A stretch of 64,000 bases of DNA from Shewanella baltica (GCF_900456975.1 NZ_UGYM01000002.1:2604001-2668000); one strand, 5' to 3'; shown: positions 1-8,795, counted from the first letter of the stretch. Notes: generated from the letters alone by a model not told the origin. Program-made: numbers and translations.

Positions 1-11
1 ACATTGCCCAT
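1..11 (-). CDS. start of a third gene of the DUF2157-DUF4401 operon (partial)
   Basis: Only the first three codons (Met-Gly-Asn) and part of a fourth fall inside the window. The ATG shares one base with the TGA stop of the DUF4401 gene, and an AAGGAG ribosome-binding site lies at 20-25, eight bases before the ATG. From family knowledge, DUF2157-DUF4401 pairs are often followed by a GDYXXLXY-domain protein. That identity is inference from context and cannot be read here. Confidence 0.55.
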
Positions 12-1210
12 CACATAGTCTCCTTGGCATTTTCATTGGCAGGAAATAACCGCCACACCAGCATCCTTGCCACCAGCAGCAGCGCGCCTAAACCCATCAA
101 ATAAGCAGATTTCAGCAGTAGTGTTGTTTCTAAGGAATAATAATATCCACTGACAAACAGCAGCGCCGACATAATTCCCATGCCTTTTAGCCAAGGCTCA
201 TTGCAATAATGGCCAAGCAAGATCAATAGGATAGCCGTCGATAATCCCTGCATGGGTAAAGATAAACCGCTAATAACCATTAAACCGAGAAAACAGCCTA
301 TCGCCGCCATTGAGCTAAGTGATTGTTGGCGTTTGCGAAATACAGTGACCAACAATAATCCGCAAATGACAAAAATAATCGACAGATGGCTTAGCGTGAA
401 CCACAGACTTTGTTGCCAAGGACTGAATAAGGCTTCAAAAATACTGTCCATGCTAAAGGCATGCATCAGTTGCAATGTAACTAACGCCAGTGCAAAGCCG
501 TAGATAAGCATGCACGCTCGGCGGTAATGACGCCCGAACCGATTGATATTGAACAACACTAGGCTAATGATTAAGGCAAACAGACTTGGGCAGACATTGA
601 GCCATTCGAATTTAGCCATGAGGCCAATCACGCACCAACTTAAGCCAAACGCGAACACAAACTGGGCTAATCCATGGGCAATTAAGCCCCACAACAGCAA
701 GAGAATACCCGCCATACACAGATACCAGTTGAGGCTAAAATCATTGTCGATTAAATCATAGAATCCCCAAGCCACACTGATTAAACCACTCAAACAGGCG
801 GCAAAAGCAAATTGCTCAATGAAGATCTGTTGCCGCGGCAAAAAGTACAGCCCAATGCCCACGGCTAAATAGGTTAAGCCGATAAATAAGGCGACGCCCT
901 CACCTACCCGCTCAAAAATAGCACCAAATGCCGCCATCATAAAACCCAATAGAAACAAAGCGGCTATCCAAGCAGCGAAGGCCTGCATAGCGGCAATATA
1001 CCAAGGAATATCCTGGTTTTCTGGCATTTGGGGCGTATTGACTTTGCCCTCGGCATACAAGGATTGCCACAGGGTTATCAGACTGGATTCACCCGATGCA
1101 TCAATTGAAGCGGCATCCTCTTTTGAAGGAGACTTTAAAGCAGTCGCTACTGAACCCGTTAAAGGATTGGTCACCATGTCGCCATCCGGTAAGCCATTAT
1201 TGTTGCTCAT
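11..1210 (-). CDS. DUF4401 domain membrane protein
   Basis: A 399-residue protein with a soluble N-terminal stretch of about 70 residues, then about ten to twelve hydrophobic segments with short loops, so a polytopic inner-membrane protein. The pattern and position match the DUF4401 family, whose function is unknown. The ATG at 1210 has a GGGAG site six bases upstream and lies inside the end of the DUF2157 gene (14-base overlap), which implies translational coupling. The third gene of the operon starts on its stop codon. Confidence 0.8.
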   Translation of the reverse strand: MSNNNGLPDGDMVTNPLTGSVATALKSPSKEDAASIDASGESSLITLWQSLYAEGKVNTPQMPENQDIPWYIAAMQAFAAWIAALFLLGFMMAAFGAIFERVGEGVALFIGLTYLAVGIGLYFLPRQQIFIEQFAFAACLSGLISVAWGFYDLIDNDFSLNWYLCMAGILLLLWGLIAHGLAQFVFAFGLSWCVIGLMAKFEWLNVCPSLFALIISLVLFNINRFGRHYRRACMLIYGFALALVTLQLMHAFSMDSIFEALFSPWQQSLWFTLSHLSIIFVICGLLLVTVFRKRQQSLSSMAAIGCFLGLMVISGLSLPMQGLSTAILLILLGHYCNEPWLKGMGIMSALLFVSGYYYSLETTLLLKSAYLMGLGALLLVARMLVWRLFPANENAKETM

Positions 1211-2375
1211 GAATGTCTCCCAATTTCCCTTGGGTCGCTCTCGCTGCGGGATCAGGCTCTAATTCAGACATAGGTTCAGGTTCTAATTCTGACATAGACT
1301 GTGACAGTGATTTTAGCTTGCGACTCAGTTCCTTTAACCAAATACTCAAGCCTGTGCTCGCCAAAATGATGTAAAGCCCAATAAACAAAAAACCACCTAT
1401 GGGATCATTGTCCTCAAACATCAGCCGAATCAGTAAAGCAGCGACCACGGCAATCAAGCTAAAACCGCCCAAGGCCAAGGGATAAATGCGCGGTAAGCGA
1501 TAGCGAAAAATAACGAATCCCAACACTAGATGGGCAAGATAACCACAAACTATCCAAGTACTAAAGCCATCACCTTTAAGGAGATCATCGAAAATCAGCC
1601 AAGTGATTAACCAAGTAAAACAGCCCATCGCAAACAGTGAACACGCATATTCGAGGATTGGCGCATGCCAGCGCCCCGCGACGTTGCGGTCTAACAAGAC
1701 AAAAGCGTAATAGATAGCTAAATTCAAACAGATAAAGATCAGCAGTTGGCCTTGTTCATCCAAGAAGGCTCCCCATAAATGGGAAAAGGAATCTAAAAAT
1801 ATCCCTATGCTTAGGTTAATAAGTCCCACCAGCAGCAGCCATAAACCATCGAATCCCGCCACCCAAGCGAAAGGCAAAATCACTAACGCCCACAGGGCGA
1901 ATAACTGCCAAGGATCGGCGCCCGTTTGATAGGTTTGCCCAACCAGTGCTAATAAGCCGCCCACCAATACGCTCGCGGCTAATAACACACCATTGGCTGT
2001 CGTCCCACCAAATCTACTGTCGTTGCTTTGGTTAATGTGGTTACTATGACTGTGAGGAAGGGAATGGACTGCAGTAGAAAGGGAATTGGCACGATAATAG
2101 AGCCAAACAAATGCGGCGATGGCGAGCACTATCGCCACTTCAATCAGACCAAATTTGGCAAAACGCCCGAGGGATTGCCAATTGTAGGCAAAGAAAAAAA
2201 TCACCCCAGAGGCAAAGCTCAAGGCGCCAAACCAGAGTAATAAGTTAGCGATTAAGCCACGCCAGCTCGACGCATCTGGCAACACTGTGACCTGCCGATA
2301 AAGCGTATTCGCTTGCTCTTGCGTAATATGTCCCTGTTCAACCCAGCCACACACTTGAGATTTTATCTGGCTCAA
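1197..2375 (-). CDS. DUF2157 domain membrane protein
   Basis: A 392-residue polytopic membrane protein. The N-terminal 30 residues (WVEQGHIT near residue 11) resemble the small helical head of DUF2157 proteins and are followed by about ten hydrophobic segments. The start is a TTG with GGGAG eight bases upstream, and no better start is visible. First gene of a leftward operon. The C-terminal tail carries an eight-residue repeat (MSELEPEP/MSELEPDP) encoded by a 24-bp tandem duplication at 1249-1296. A polar insert rich in His, Ser and Asn lies near residues 105-125. Function unknown. Confidence 0.8.
   Translation of the reverse strand: MSQIKSQVCGWVEQGHITQEQANTLYRQVTVLPDASSWRGLIANLLLWFGALSFASGVIFFFAYNWQSLGRFAKFGLIEVAIVLAIAAFVWLYYRANSLSTAVHSLPHSHSNHINQSNDSRFGGTTANGVLLAASVLVGGLLALVGQTYQTGADPWQLFALWALVILPFAWVAGFDGLWLLLVGLINLSIGIFLDSFSHLWGAFLDEQGQLLIFICLNLAIYYAFVLLDRNVAGRWHAPILEYACSLFAMGCFTWLITWLIFDDLLKGDGFSTWIVCGYLAHLVLGFVIFRYRLPRIYPLALGGFSLIAVVAALLIRLMFEDNDPIGGFLFIGLYIILASTGLSIWLKELSRKLKSLSQSMSELEPEPMSELEPDPAARATQGKLGDIHEQQ
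1249..1296. repeat. 24-bp tandem duplication in the DUF2157 gene
   Basis: Two adjacent 24-bp units (1249-1272 and 1273-1296) differ at a few bases. Each adds eight codons (MSELEP plus Glu-Pro or Asp-Pro) to the C-terminal tail of the DUF2157 protein. Confidence 0.85.
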
Positions 2376-2512
2376 TGTGAGTTCTCCCTCATCCTGTTTG
2401 CGCTAGCTTACTATGACCTATTCAAAATTCGCACAATATCGACAGCGTTGAGTAAATTAAATTGTGTATACTTGTAAAAAATCATTAACCTTTGGCATGA
2501 TTAGGGGTGACC

Positions 2513-3358
2513 ATGGTAATAAGACAGTTGTATCGTCTACTCTTTAGTTTCATTTTAGGGATTAGCGTATTTTCGGCCGCAATCGCCCAAGATAATAATC
2601 AGTCGCCCACAGCAACTAATACAATAGTACCCAATACAACAGCGCCCAACACAATACCGACCATTCATGTCGGTGGTTATCAATTTTCTCCCTATGTAAA
2701 TCTACAACAGGACGGCCGCTACACAGGCCTCACCCTCGATATCATTAATGCATTGAATCAAATACAACAAGAAGTGTTTTTTGAATTTACCGTCACCAGT
2801 GTTGAACACAGATATAAAGCCTATGCCTTAGGTCGCTTCGACATGATGATATTTGAAAATCCCGCTTGGGGATGGCAGAAAATAGCGGATCAGTTTATTC
2901 CACTACACATGATAGATGGGGAAGTGTTTATTGCGCTTAAGGCCAAAGCCCATAATCAAAATTATTTCAAAAACTTAACCAATAAGTCAGTCGCATTCGT
3001 TAAGGGCTATCACTATCAGTTTGCCCACTTTGAAACCGATGCTGACAAGTTGGCAAAGCAATTTCGCCCCTTGTTCGTCAGTAACAACAGGGCCTCTATC
3101 GAAAGTATTCTGCGCGAACGGGCAGACATAGCGCCCGTCACTCATTCCTATTTGCAGTATTATTTAAAGGTGAATCCACAAGACAGGCATTTACTTTTAA
3201 TCTCAGATAAATGGGACCAAGAGTACGATAACGGCATCTTACTTAGCCTCAGATCATCACTTGATGCTAAAAAGCTTTCACACTGGGTTCAGCTGCTCAT
3301 CGACAATGGCAAACTGGCCGAACTCGCCGCCCAATACGGGATTAAGTCGAGCCAATAA
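2513..3358 (+). CDS. periplasmic solute-binding protein, family 3
   Basis: 281 residues: a signal peptide of about 25 residues ending Ala-Ile-Ala-Gln, a low-complexity Asn/Thr/Pro linker, then a bacterial solute-binding domain of family 3 (opening IHVGGYQFSPYV, with GLTLDIINAL and a C-terminal LAELAAQYGI). Such proteins bind amino acids or other small polar solutes in the periplasm. No permease or ATPase is adjacent, so it may act as an orphan binding protein or sensor input. ATG 2513 is preferred over GTG 2507 because GGGG lies five bases before it. The linker is made by a 15-bp tandem repeat. Confidence 0.8.
   Translation: MVIRQLYRLLFSFILGISVFSAAIAQDNNQSPTATNTIVPNTTAPNTIPTIHVGGYQFSPYVNLQQDGRYTGLTLDIINALNQIQQEVFFEFTVTSVEHRYKAYALGRFDMMIFENPAWGWQKIADQFIPLHMIDGEVFIALKAKAHNQNYFKNLTNKSVAFVKGYHYQFAHFETDADKLAKQFRPLFVSNNRASIESILRERADIAPVTHSYLQYYLKVNPQDRHLLLISDKWDQEYDNGILLSLRSSLDAKKLSHWVQLLIDNGKLAELAAQYGIKSSQ
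2615..2659. repeat. 15-bp tandem repeat x3 in the solute-binding protein gene
   Basis: Three adjacent 15-bp units (2615-2629, 2630-2644, 2645-2659) encode TNTIV, PNTTA and PNTIP directly after the signal peptide. Most differences between units are single bases. Confidence 0.8.
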
Positions 3359-3472
3359 TTCGCTTTTCTTCAAACTGTTCACGCTTTAAGCGCCATAACT
3401 CTCCAGGAGTGATGATTTATCTAAGCGCGGCGATTATCCAAGCACTAAGACTATCCAAAAGCGATCAGCGAT

Positions 3473-3868
3473 TTAGGCGACGGACAAGAGTGGTCCCAGC
3501 ATAGCCAAAGTGCCGATCAACAAGAAAATTAAGGCTTGCACTATGATCATCTGGCCACTATTTGGCGGGCTCAAAGTGGCAATATAAAACTGCCAAATCG
3601 CGAAGATCCCGTAATTCATCCCAAGAAATAACAATAAGCTAAAGGCATACATGCCTGGGATCACCTTAAGTGCGCAGGCTAAAAGTACCGCAGTTGAGGC
3701 CACAAAAAACACTGACTGGCAGTGAAATAAACAGCACAACATTTGCTTGCTCTGCTGGGACACATTTGCCTTTAACAACGGCGCCAATAGAACACGTTTA
3801 CCATAGATTAAATGGTATCCACAGACTCCAGCACTCAAGACAGTCGCTGCCATTAATGTTAAAACCAT
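3473..3868 (-). CDS. hypothetical small membrane protein
   Basis: 131 residues with four hydrophobic segments (about residues 5-20, 48-68, 73-93 and 105-128), so probably an inner-membrane protein. I do not recognise the family. The ATG has a strong TAGGAG site five bases upstream, and the reading frame looks genuinely coding. It stands alone, convergent with the solute-binding protein gene. Confidence 0.65.
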   Translation of the reverse strand: MVLTLMAATVLSAGVCGYHLIYGKRVLLAPLLKANVSQQSKQMLCCLFHCQSVFFVASTAVLLACALKVIPGMYAFSLLLFLGMNYGIFAIWQFYIATLSPPNSGQMIIVQALIFLLIGTLAMLGPLLSVA

Positions 3869-4090
3869 ACTGCTCCTAGTTAGTGCTCATATTTGATGGT
3901 GTTTGAAAATCAATGCGTAAACAAAACGAGAATAGCAACCCTCGGCAATAAGACCCTGAAAACCCCGGTTGAGTTTCAGCTTAACAAAAATAACCTAGCT
4001 GGCTAAGAATCATTGAGTCAACCGGACCGCAACCAACACACAAGCCTGATAAAATGAACTCGCGCAACCCAGTGCTAAGTTCTTAGCGCA

Positions 4091-4114
4091 AAAAGGAGCC
4101 CTTAGGCTCCCTTA
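4091..4114 (-). terminator. intrinsic terminator
   Basis: A GGAGCC/GGCTCC stem with a four-base loop, followed on the minus strand by a run of five T. It lies downstream of the leftward gene ending at 4184. Confidence 0.7.
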
Positions 4115-4118
4115 CTTC

Positions 4119-4161
4119 ACATGTTTAAAATCACAATGCTTAAAATCACATGCTTAAAAAC
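4119..4161. repeat. 14/15-bp degenerate tandem repeat x3
   Basis: Three adjacent units of the form CACATGYTTAAAAT (4119-4132, 4133-4147, 4148-4161), the second with one inserted base. Non-coding, between the terminator and the stop codon of the next gene. Confidence 0.7.
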
Positions 4162-4183
4162 CTGTGCTGACTAAAACCTGCGA

Positions 4184-4588
4184 CTACATAGTTGCCATAG
4201 TCCAATAATCTAAACGCTTTTGCGGATCGGCTAATAGGTTTTTACATTCTTCTTTATATTTACCCATTAACGCACCTAAGTTACTTGAGCCCCCTAAGCT
4301 TTCGATTTGACGCGCTTTAGCAGCGGCAACTGCTTGAGTCACTTCAGCTTCAGAGCTGTATTTCTTGGCTAGATTCTCAGACTCAATTTTAGAGCTTTTT
4401 AAACGCTCACCCACGGCCTGCATTTGCGGTGCATTCATCGCCCCAATGGCTTCTGAGCTAATTTGATAGTAAGCGGCACATTCAATGGCTTCTTTACTAA
4501 ACGCTTTTTCTGCTTCATCAGCCCAAACTGCAGTACTGGCACTCAATACTAAACCACCTAATACTAACGTTTTTACCTGAGTTAACAT
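4184..4588 (-). CDS. hypothetical periplasmic protein
   Basis: 134 residues: a clear signal peptide (MLTQVKTLVLGG, cleavage after Val-Trp-Ala at about residue 24) and an alpha-helical, charged mature domain with two cysteines (ECAAYY and EECKN). No family is recognised. ATG 4588 is chosen because AAAAGGAAAA lies directly upstream; a start eight codons earlier would put charged residues before the signal peptide. Followed by a terminator, so probably monocistronic. Confidence 0.7.
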   Translation of the reverse strand: MLTQVKTLVLGGLVLSASTAVWADEAEKAFSKEAIECAAYYQISSEAIGAMNAPQMQAVGERLKSSKIESENLAKKYSSEAEVTQAVAAAKARQIESLGGSSNLGALMGKYKEECKNLLADPQKRLDYWTMATM

Positions 4589-4620
4589 GTTACTTTTCCT
4601 TTTAATCGCCATAAATAAAC

Positions 4621-5085
4621 CTACTCAAGCCCTGGGTGGATCTCAAGCTCGTAGATATAAAAATCTTGGTTACGCACAAAGCCTAAGCCTTCATACAAGC
4701 CCTGCGCGCGCTGGTTTTTTTGCTGTGTTTCTAACATCAAATAACTCATATTATGCGCTTTGGCATAACTGGCGGCCTGCTGAACTAGCGCTCGCCCAAT
4801 ACCGACACATCGAGCATGTTGAGTCACATACACATCATTGAGGATCAACATTGGAGCCATACGTAACGATGAAAAGCTGGGATACATTTGCACAAAGCCT
4901 AATCCAAGCCCTTGATTATCTTTGGCAATAAATATCACCGATGACTCATCTAACAATCTTGCATGAATAAACTGCTCCGCGGCCGCTACATCATCCCTGC
5001 GCCCATAAAACTGTCGGTACTCATTGAATAACACTGCAACCTCATGGGCATGAGTCACATCTGCTCGAGTTATAATGCTTGCCAT
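4621..5085 (-). CDS. GNAT family N-acetyltransferase
   Basis: 154 residues with the GNAT fold. The acetyl-CoA pyrophosphate loop is visible as ARCVGIGRAL (R-x-x-G-x-G type) near residue 95, preceded by the conserved strand LNDVYV. The C-terminal LYEGLGF is the usual GNAT helix-strand ending. It would transfer acetyl groups from acetyl-CoA to an amine; the substrate cannot be read. A second GNAT gene ends 19 bases upstream in the same direction, so the two may be co-transcribed. Confidence 0.85.
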   Translation of the reverse strand: MASIITRADVTHAHEVAVLFNEYRQFYGRRDDVAAAEQFIHARLLDESSVIFIAKDNQGLGLGFVQMYPSFSSLRMAPMLILNDVYVTQHARCVGIGRALVQQAASYAKAHNMSYLMLETQQKNQRAQGLYEGLGFVRNQDFYIYELEIHPGLE

Positions 5086-5104
5086 GGGCCTTTCCTTTTT
5101 ATCG

Positions 5105-5710
5105 TTAGAGTGTTGGCGGTCGTTGTCGCAATCGAAATTGCAGACTGTTTTTCACCGCTGGCCACTCAGCATCAATAATGGAATACACCACAGTATCGCG
5201 AATTGTGCCGTCTTTAAGAATTTTGTGATTACGCAACACACCATCTTGCTTAGCACCCAGTCTCGCAATCGCTTGTCTGGAGGCTTGGTTATGCCAGTGA
5301 GTTCGAAACTCAACAGCGATGGCATCTAAGGTTTCAAAGGCAAAGGTCAATAGCAATAACTTAGCTTCGGTATTAATCCCTGTGCGCTGGGCACGTTTTG
5401 CATACCAAGTGTAGCCAATCTCAAGGCGACGATTTTCAGGCTCCCAGTTGCAAATTCGCGTGCAGCCGACAATTTCACCGCTCACTCTATCCCGCACTGC
5501 AAAGGGAAAACTCTGACCCCGCGCTTTTTCTTCGAGGGCTTTAGTCACATAGGACTTCACCTCGGCGGGTTCTGGCACGCTAGTAAACCATAAACGCCAA
5601 AGTTGACCATCTGTCACAGCTAAACTCAATGCCGCCACATGGGACAAAGATAAGGGCTCAAGCACAATATGCTCACCCGTTAAACAACCTAAGTTATCTT
5701 CACAGCCCAC
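5105..5710 (-). CDS. GNAT family N-acetyltransferase, RimJ/RimL type
   Basis: 201 residues, with the longer architecture of RimJ/RimL-like acetyltransferases (N-terminal acetylation of proteins or amino-sugar substrates). Visible features are GEIVGCTRI and LEIGYTWYAKRAQRTGINTE, with a modified acetyl-CoA loop (RTGINTEA), and AIARLGAKQDG near the end. The start is GTG with GGAGG seven bases upstream. Substrate unknown. Confidence 0.82.
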   Translation of the reverse strand: MGCEDNLGCLTGEHIVLEPLSLSHVAALSLAVTDGQLWRLWFTSVPEPAEVKSYVTKALEEKARGQSFPFAVRDRVSGEIVGCTRICNWEPENRRLEIGYTWYAKRAQRTGINTEAKLLLLTFAFETLDAIAVEFRTHWHNQASRQAIARLGAKQDGVLRNHKILKDGTIRDTVVYSIIDAEWPAVKNSLQFRLRQRPPTL

Positions 5711-6049
5711 AGTCTCGCCTCCGTTAGATAATAGAAAAGTGTGTTGTTGCGCACATTTTTATCTAGCCTAACATTAAACGAGAATAAAAAAATACCCTAT
5801 TTTCAGCATGATTGGACAAATTTATCTCATTGTCAGCGGCTTAGATTACCTAAAGCTTAAGAGTGTAAAAAAATTTGAAAAAATGAGTAGAAGACAGTTA
5901 AAACAGGTTGGAATAAATACTGCTGCGAAAGAATATGCCGCGAAATGAGATAAGCAATCGGGGCCAATAACAGCAAACACCTAAATCTGCGTTCAGTATT
6001 TAAGCGTTTGCTATCCGTTGAAGCTAGCCACCATAGTTAAAGGCTAAAG
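5711..6049. other. intergenic region, no supported gene
   Basis: AT-rich. A plus-strand open frame of 46 codons (5808-5948) is present but has no ribosome-binding site, so I do not call it a gene. No terminator, tRNA or known RNA is visible. Confidence 0.5.
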
Positions 6050-6673
6050 TTAAAAGCCATGCACACTGTTACTGACCCTAAACCAACCCGCAATACTATT
6101 GCGCTGGGCTAAGGTTTTAGTCACTTCATGGGGAAATCGCTCACTGAGAAAAATCACAAAATGGCCCATTTTAGGTGCGATGCGTTCAATCTCAATGTCA
6201 GCTTCATCATAGATAATCAACTCGCCACAATCTGCCGCTTTCCAGTCAGGATTTAAGAAAAACACTGTGGTTAAGATGCGATTTTGACTGCCTTTTAGCG
6301 CATCGACATGCTTTTTATAAAATGCCCCAGGCTGATATACCGCATAGTGACTTTCATAGTCGAATAACCCCATAAACAAACGACGATTTAAGCCATTTTT
6401 GAGTTGCGTCATCAGTTCAAGATATTGGGCATCAGGCTCGTTGTGCTCTTCTAACCATTGTATTCTGTCGCGGCGAATATCTGGGGTTAATTGCTGCTCT
6501 GCGCCACGACCAATGGACGCAGCTTTTAGCTCATGTGCTTGCGTTGATTGAATTTTTTCCAATAGCACTTGGCTTATATTGTTTGGAACTAAGTCAGGTA
6601 AAAAGATATAGCCTTTGTCTACCAAGGCATCAGCGATCACGTCCAGCATTGCTTCACTTAATTGCGAAACCAT
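6050..6673 (-). CDS. 2-oxoglutarate/Fe(II)-dependent oxygenase, prolyl-4-hydroxylase-like
   Basis: 207 residues. The double-stranded beta-helix iron triad is readable as H122 and D124 (KKHVDAL) and H182 (FPHEV), with the 2-oxoglutarate-binding arginine at R199 (GWFR). The upstream AVYQPGAFYKKH stretch is typical of prolyl-4-hydroxylase-like proteins acting on proteins or small molecules. It would hydroxylate a substrate using O2 and 2-oxoglutarate; the substrate is not known. No partner gene is adjacent. Confidence 0.85.
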   Translation of the reverse strand: MVSQLSEAMLDVIADALVDKGYIFLPDLVPNNISQVLLEKIQSTQAHELKAASIGRGAEQQLTPDIRRDRIQWLEEHNEPDAQYLELMTQLKNGLNRRLFMGLFDYESHYAVYQPGAFYKKHVDALKGSQNRILTTVFFLNPDWKAADCGELIIYDEADIEIERIAPKMGHFVIFLSERFPHEVTKTLAQRNSIAGWFRVSNSVHGF

Positions 6674-6867
6674 TATGCTACATCCAATAAAAGGGCTACG
6701 CTTTTGCTGTACTCAAGGGCTCAAGGAGGGATTAAATGAGCCTGATTTTCGAGGGGCGTCGATACGAGATATGATTGCCATATCTCAACAGTAAATTTTG
6801 CAGAATTCTAGAGTAAAGAACGCCGAATTACAATAAAATAAAAATCAATATAAACAATAACTTAAAT

Positions 6868-7365
6868 TCAACTAAACAGTTCGACTGGCTCATCCTCTGG
6901 GCTAAGCTGCACACACTGCTCAAACTGTAATCCCAGTTTGTTCAGCAATGCCTTTGACGCGCCATTATGGGCGCTCACAATCGCCACAATACGCTCGATA
7001 CCTAAACTTTTGCCTAAATCAAAAGCGGCTTTCGCGGCTTCGAATGCGTAACCCTTACCCCAATATTGCGGCAAAAATGCATAGCCTATGTCGACATTAT
7101 CAAGCGTCGGCCGTTTGATTAAACCGCAAATTCCTATGGTGAATCCGTTCTCCGCAAGCACCACGGCATAAAAGCCAAAACCACATTCGGCATAACTTTT
7201 CATTGGTCCATTGAGGATATAATCCTTGGCCTGCACAAGCGTGCGTACTCCCCTGTCCCCTATATTCTCAATAAAGCCTTGGCTATTGAGCAACACTAAC
7301 ATAAATGAAGCATCGGCTGGGGTTAACTGCCGCAGGATTAATCTCGGAGTACGCGCAACTTGCAT
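6868..7365 (-). CDS. GNAT family N-acetyltransferase
   Basis: 165 residues of RimJ/RimL-type GNAT: opening TPRLILRQLTPADA, then DIGYAFLPQYWGKGYAFEA with the Q-x-x-G-K-G-Y acetyl-CoA loop near residue 105, and NKLGLQFE at the end. ATG 7365 has GGAG seven bases upstream. Third acetyltransferase within 3 kb, but not closely related in sequence to the other two. Substrate unknown. Confidence 0.85.
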   Translation of the reverse strand: MQVARTPRLILRQLTPADASFMLVLLNSQGFIENIGDRGVRTLVQAKDYILNGPMKSYAECGFGFYAVVLAENGFTIGICGLIKRPTLDNVDIGYAFLPQYWGKGYAFEAAKAAFDLGKSLGIERIVAIVSAHNGASKALLNKLGLQFEQCVQLSPEDEPVELFS

Positions 7366-7413
7366 AGGATTTCTCCACTAGAAATAGACAATTTTATAAA
7401 AAATGTTTTTAAA

Positions 7414-7453
7414 CTTTTTTATAAACTATTTTTTATAAACTATTTTTCATAAA
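7414..7453. repeat. AT-rich 12-14-bp tandem repeat x3 at the 3' end of the nitroreductase gene
   Basis: Three units (7414-7425, 7426-7439, 7440-7453) of the form CTATTTTTTATAAA; the first is two bases shorter. The last unit contains the TGA stop codon of the nitroreductase gene, so the repeat may have set the position of the stop. Confidence 0.7.
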
Positions 7454-7995
7454 TAACGGACGTATTGGCTGCCGTCCTTTTGCGGTTTTTGGGGTGCCAC
7501 AACCGCTGGCGTACCGACATACAAAAAGCCGACGATTTGATCGTGTGGCTCAAGGCCTAAGGCGGCATTCACATTGGCATCGAAAGCAAAATCACCCGTT
7601 CGCCATACAGCACCTATACCTAAGGCAAAAGCAGCCTGTTGCATCGCCATCGTTGCGCAGCCCGCTGCAATTAGTTGTTCAAGTACTGGTACTTTAGGAT
7701 GTTGCTGCGTTTTCGCCACCACGGTAATCACCATAGGCGCACGCATTGGCATGCCCTTAGCTTTATTAACGAAATCCTCATCGGCGCCACTCGCTTTAGC
7801 CGCCTCAACAAAGATATCGGCTAAGGTGTTTAACCCTTGGTCAGTGGCAATAATAAATTCCCATGGGGCTAAGGCACCATGATCTGGCACACGAATGGCG
7901 GCATCTAAGATGATTTTTAATTGACTCGCATCGGGAGCGGGAGCGATTAATCGCGGGGTCGATTGACGGGTGAGCAAAAGTTCAATAGCGTCCAA
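7447..7995 (-). CDS. nitroreductase family protein, YdjA-like
   Basis: 182 residues, the usual length of the short YdjA-type FMN nitroreductases. The N-terminal LLLTRQSTPRL matches the phosphate-binding arginine/serine region, and VPDHGALAPWEF is the FMN-contact segment. Gly-rich GIGAVWRTG near residue 127 is typical of the second half. It would reduce nitro or quinone compounds with NAD(P)H as an FMN homodimer; the physiological substrate is unknown. A terminator separates it from doxX. Confidence 0.85.
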   Translation of the reverse strand: MDAIELLLTRQSTPRLIAPAPDASQLKIILDAAIRVPDHGALAPWEFIIATDQGLNTLADIFVEAAKASGADEDFVNKAKGMPMRAPMVITVVAKTQQHPKVPVLEQLIAAGCATMAMQQAAFALGIGAVWRTGDFAFDANVNAALGLEPHDQIVGFLYVGTPAVVAPQKPQKDGSQYVRYL

Positions 7996-8057
7996 GTTCT
8001 TATCCTAGTTCGATATAAATTGCGTTCAAGCATAGCAAATTGCAGGCAAAGAGGCAT

Positions 8058-8086
8058 AAAAAAATCCCACCGCATGGGTGGGATTT
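8058..8086 (-). terminator. intrinsic terminator of the doxX-like gene
   Basis: Stem AATCCCACC/GGTGGGATT with a five-base loop, followed on the minus strand by a T run. It lies between the leftward DoxX-family gene and the nitroreductase gene. Confidence 0.85.
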
Positions 8087-8131
8087 AACGCTTTGATTGC
8101 TCTTGAAAATCGAGGGTACTTTATAAAAGGC

Positions 8132-8725
8132 TTACTTAACCCCGCAGCGCTTAGCGATAAAATAATCTAGGCTAGTGTAACGACCGCCGCCTAAGGTAAA
8201 GAGTGCCAACAACATAATGAAATAAGTTGCCGCAAACTCTATCCCATTATTAAGCACAGCTAAGTTACCTGAGCTGGTCAGCCAGTCGTAATTACCGTGC
8301 TCCTGCAATATTTCTTTGGCTTTCGCCAGTTTATCCCCAGCCTCAAGCACTCTGTCGTTGGCAAGCCAAGAACTGCCATCGGCAATCGCTAACCAGCCAT
8401 TTGGCCAATGCACTGTAAATGCGGCGACCAACATAGTGACCATCAAAGGGATAGATATCAGCCGCGTCGCAAGCCCAAGCATTAATAAGATAGCGCCAAA
8501 GAACTCGGTTCCCGCCGCCAATCCTGCCATTACCGCCGGCATTGGCAGGCCTAAACCCCAATCGGGATTGGCAAACCAAGCAACCGTATCGTCAAAGTGG
8601 GCGAGCTTGTTATAACCCGCTTGCATCAACACGGGCGCAAGGTAAATCCTGAGGGCTAATGGCGCTACGCCATCGAAATAGCGACTCATATTGAGCAATT
8701 TTTGGTAAAGGGATGCAAGTGGCAT
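8132..8725 (-). CDS. DoxX family membrane protein
   Basis: 197 residues with four hydrophobic segments and the DoxX-family pattern ALRIYLAPVLMQAGYNKL near residue 22 and EFFGAILLMLGLATRL near residue 73. A soluble insert (about residues 108-150, AKAKEILQEHGNYDW) sits between segments three and four. DoxX proteins are small inner-membrane proteins linked to redox or thiol homeostasis; this one has no diagnostic partner. It is monocistronic, ending in a clear terminator. Confidence 0.8.
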   Translation of the reverse strand: MPLASLYQKLLNMSRYFDGVAPLALRIYLAPVLMQAGYNKLAHFDDTVAWFANPDWGLGLPMPAVMAGLAAGTEFFGAILLMLGLATRLISIPLMVTMLVAAFTVHWPNGWLAIADGSSWLANDRVLEAGDKLAKAKEILQEHGNYDWLTSSGNLAVLNNGIEFAATYFIMLLALFTLGGGRYTSLDYFIAKRCGVK

Positions 8726-8795
8726 AGTGTCTCTCTTTGACTAATTTATTGGCTTGCAGGAATAGACCCTAGCAAGCCAATAAATCTTTCATGGC

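Larger units (their letters stand above)
3869..4183. other. intergenic region with repeat and terminator
   Basis: No gene is visible. The region holds the upstream sequence of the small membrane protein gene, an intrinsic terminator at 4091-4114 and a short degenerate tandem repeat at 4119-4161. Confidence 0.6.

Noticed and set aside
7574..7882. Plus-strand open frame opposite the nitroreductase gene
   Set aside because: Alanine-rich antisense shadow of a conserved coding sequence.
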